Shown one piece after another: positions 62,573-64,000 of a stretch of DNA of 64,000 nt (positions within the stretch are counted from its first letter, which is position 1; each line of letters starts with the position of its first letter). A program made the translations under genes and the position numbers. The stretch spans positions 1 to 64,000 of the forward strand of contig NZ_AYMP01000031.1 in NCBI RefSeq assembly GCF_000633515.1. Reading direction: 5' to 3'. Under the pieces are notes generated by a model, which saw nothing but the letters and a program-made list of their open reading frames with translations, made no database searches and was not told where the DNA came from. Origin of the DNA: Morganella morganii H1r (GTDB lineage Bacteria > Pseudomonadota > Gammaproteobacteria > Enterobacterales > Enterobacteriaceae).

Positions 62573-63805
62573 TTATTTTTTCATATCCAATGCCGTTAAT
62601 TCTGCGATCCGCATAATCACAGAAACAGCCTGTTCCATGCCTTCCAGCGAAATAAACTCATGTTTACTGTGGAAGTTATACCCGCCGGTAAACAGATTCG
62701 GACACGGCAGACCACGATAAGAAAGTTGTGCGCCGTCAGTACCGCCGCGGATAGGTTTGATAACCGGCTCAATATCGCAGTCAATCATCGCCTGTTTGGC
62801 CAGTTCAATCACATGCGGGTGTTTCACCACATGGTCGCGCATATTGTAATAGCTGTCATCGATCGTCAGCTCGATATAGCAGTCCGGGTGCAGACCTTTA
62901 CCGACTTTTTCGGCAATCGCGATCATGTTGCTTTTGCGTTTTTCAAAGTTGTTACGGTCAAAATCACGGATGATATAGTGCATTTCCGCGCGTTCAACGG
63001 TGCCTTTGATGCTTTGCAGATGATAGAACCCCTCATACCCCCCGGTATTCTCCGGGGTTTCTTCCGGCGGTAATTCGCTGTGAATACGGGTTGCCAGCGA
63101 CAGTGCATTCACCATCACGCCTTTGGCGCTGCCCGGATGCACATTATTGCCCTCAATGCGGATGGCAACCGCCGCCGCGTTGAAGTTTTCATATTCCAGC
63201 TCCCCGACACCACCGCCATCAACGGTATAAGCCCACTGCGCACCGAATTTTTTCAGATCCACATACTGCGCGCCGCGGCCGATTTCTTCATCCGGCGTGA
63301 AAGCAATGCGGATATCGCCGTGCGGAATATCGCTGTTTTTCAGGCGCACCACCGCGGTGATGATTTCCGCAATACCGGCTTTATCATCTGCACCCAGCAG
63401 GGTTTTACCATCGGTCATAATCAGGGTTTTACCCAGCATGGTGTGCAGCACCGGGAACATGACCGGCGACAGCACTTCGTCACCGATGCCGAGTGCGATA
63501 TCACCGCCACGGTAATTTTCCAGAACCTGAGGATTCACATTACGCCCGGAGAAATCCGGAGAGGTATCAAGGTGAGAAATAAAACCGATAACCGGCACCG
63601 GCCAGTCAATATTCGCCGGTAACGTTGCCATCACGCAGCCGTTATCATCCAGCGAGACATCTGATAACCCCAGCGTTTTCAGCTCTTTTTCCAGAGCACG
63701 CGCCAGCCTTAACTGACCGTCGCTGCTTGGTGTCAGCTTGGCTGACGGCTTCGACTGCGTGTCAAAAGAGACATAACCGAAAAAGCGCTCCAATAACTTA
63801 TCCAT
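62573..63805 (-). CDS. pepT: Peptidase T (tripeptide aminopeptidase)
   Basis: The 410-residue zinc enzyme (M20 family) starts [20 protein letters not shown]. Metal and catalytic residues lie in [11 protein letters not shown] (His, Asp), LLGADDKAG (bridging Asp), [10 protein letters not shown] (Glu base) and the [12 protein letters not shown] and [12 protein letters not shown] segments. It removes N-terminal residues from tripeptides. Length as in E. coli (408). Confidence 0.96.
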   Translation of the reverse strand: MDKLLERFFGYVSFDTQSKPSAKLTPSSDGQLRLARALEKELKTLGLSDVSLDDNGCVMATLPANIDWPVPVIGFISHLDTSPDFSGRNVNPQVLENYRGGDIALGIGDEVLSPVMFPVLHTMLGKTLIMTDGKTLLGADDKAGIAEIITAVVRLKNSDIPHGDIRIAFTPDEEIGRGAQYVDLKKFGAQWAYTVDGGGVGELEYENFNAAAVAIRIEGNNVHPGSAKGVMVNALSLATRIHSELPPEETPENTGGYEGFYHLQSIKGTVERAEMHYIIRDFDRNNFEKRKSNMIAIAEKVGKGLHPDCYIELTIDDSYYNMRDHVVKHPHVIELAKQAMIDCDIEPVIKPIRGGTDGAQLSYRGLPCPNLFTGGYNFHSKHEFISLEGMEQAVSVIMRIAELTALDMKK

Positions 63806-63856
63806 GTGTTCCCCCAATAACATTGATTTCTTATTATCGGGGAAACATAAATTGAG

Positions 63857-64000
63857 TTATTGCGTCAAATCAGATTTAGTGTTGTTAATCTGTGCCAGCA
63901 GCTGACGGACATATTCCGGCACCACCTGCCCGGCAGGGCCGTAGTGACACTCTTCAAACTCACTCTGCACCTTACTCGGCTCCAGATTGAGTTCCACCGT
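63857..64000 (-). CDS. cobB: NAD-dependent protein deacylase CobB, C-terminal end only
   Basis: The window ends inside this gene. The visible 47 residues ([20 protein letters not shown], then [18 protein letters not shown]) match the C-terminus of the sirtuin CobB, which removes acyl groups from lysines. In E. coli cobB lies in the same pepT neighbourhood. The bulk of the gene is beyond 64000. Confidence 0.88.
   Translation of the reverse strand, partial: TVELNLEPSKVQSEFEECHYGPAGQVVPEYVRQLLAQINNTKSDLTQ

Overview
The window is a stretch of chromosome from an enterobacterium of the Morganella/Proteus/Providencia group, most likely Morganella. The backbone (about 48.1-64.0 kb) keeps the enterobacterial order icd, rluE, nudJ, mnmA, hflD, purB, phoP, phoQ, roxA, pepT, cobB. 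Its base composition is near 50% GC, too high for Proteus or Providencia. The genus is an inference from gene order and composition, since no rRNA is present. A four-gene chaperone-usher fimbrial operon lies between roxA and pepT.

The left 48 kb holds two elements integrated in tandem at the 3' end of icd. The intact icd is at 48141-49394. A 165-bp copy of its 3' end lies at 7025-7189 and marks the junction between the elements. Element 1 (1-7189, continuing leftward) is a decayed lambdoid prophage. It has a frameshifted small membrane gene, a 5'-truncated antiterminator Q, xis and int. Between int and att it carries host-style cargo: a LysR regulator, a secreted alpha/beta hydrolase and a NepI-like efflux pump. 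The immunity and replication block expected between xis and Q is missing.

Element 2 (about 7.16-48.3 kb) is a nearly complete lambdoid prophage with an HK97-type head and a lambda-type non-contractile tail. From right to left it carries int/xis, a short early-left operon, cI with two operator clusters, cro, a YmfL/CII-like gene, a replication gene with internal iterons, early genes and antiterminator Q. After these come a cold-shock protein and a lipid A acyltransferase (probable morons), pinholin/SAR-endolysin/spanins, terminase, head genes, tail genes, the tail-tip protein J and a tail fibre. The late genes run on the minus strand. The major capsid gene has an in-frame amber codon, so the prophage may not make virions.

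Both ends of element 2 carry AT-rich accessory DNA that looks like antiphage cargo. At the left end is an AvcD-type deaminase (nucleotide-depletion defence). It is preceded by a 64-aa ORF and, further upstream, by a promoter-to-terminator unit with a perfect 15-bp long-range inverted repeat, a candidate structured RNA. At the right end is a stand-alone RloC/PrrC-like ATPase with a CxxC zinc-hook motif and an R-x3-E...H signature. It sits beside a GC-rich 224-bp unit bounded by inverted repeats that encodes a 32-aa peptide with a strong ribosome binding site. These two flanks are the most interesting parts of the window.
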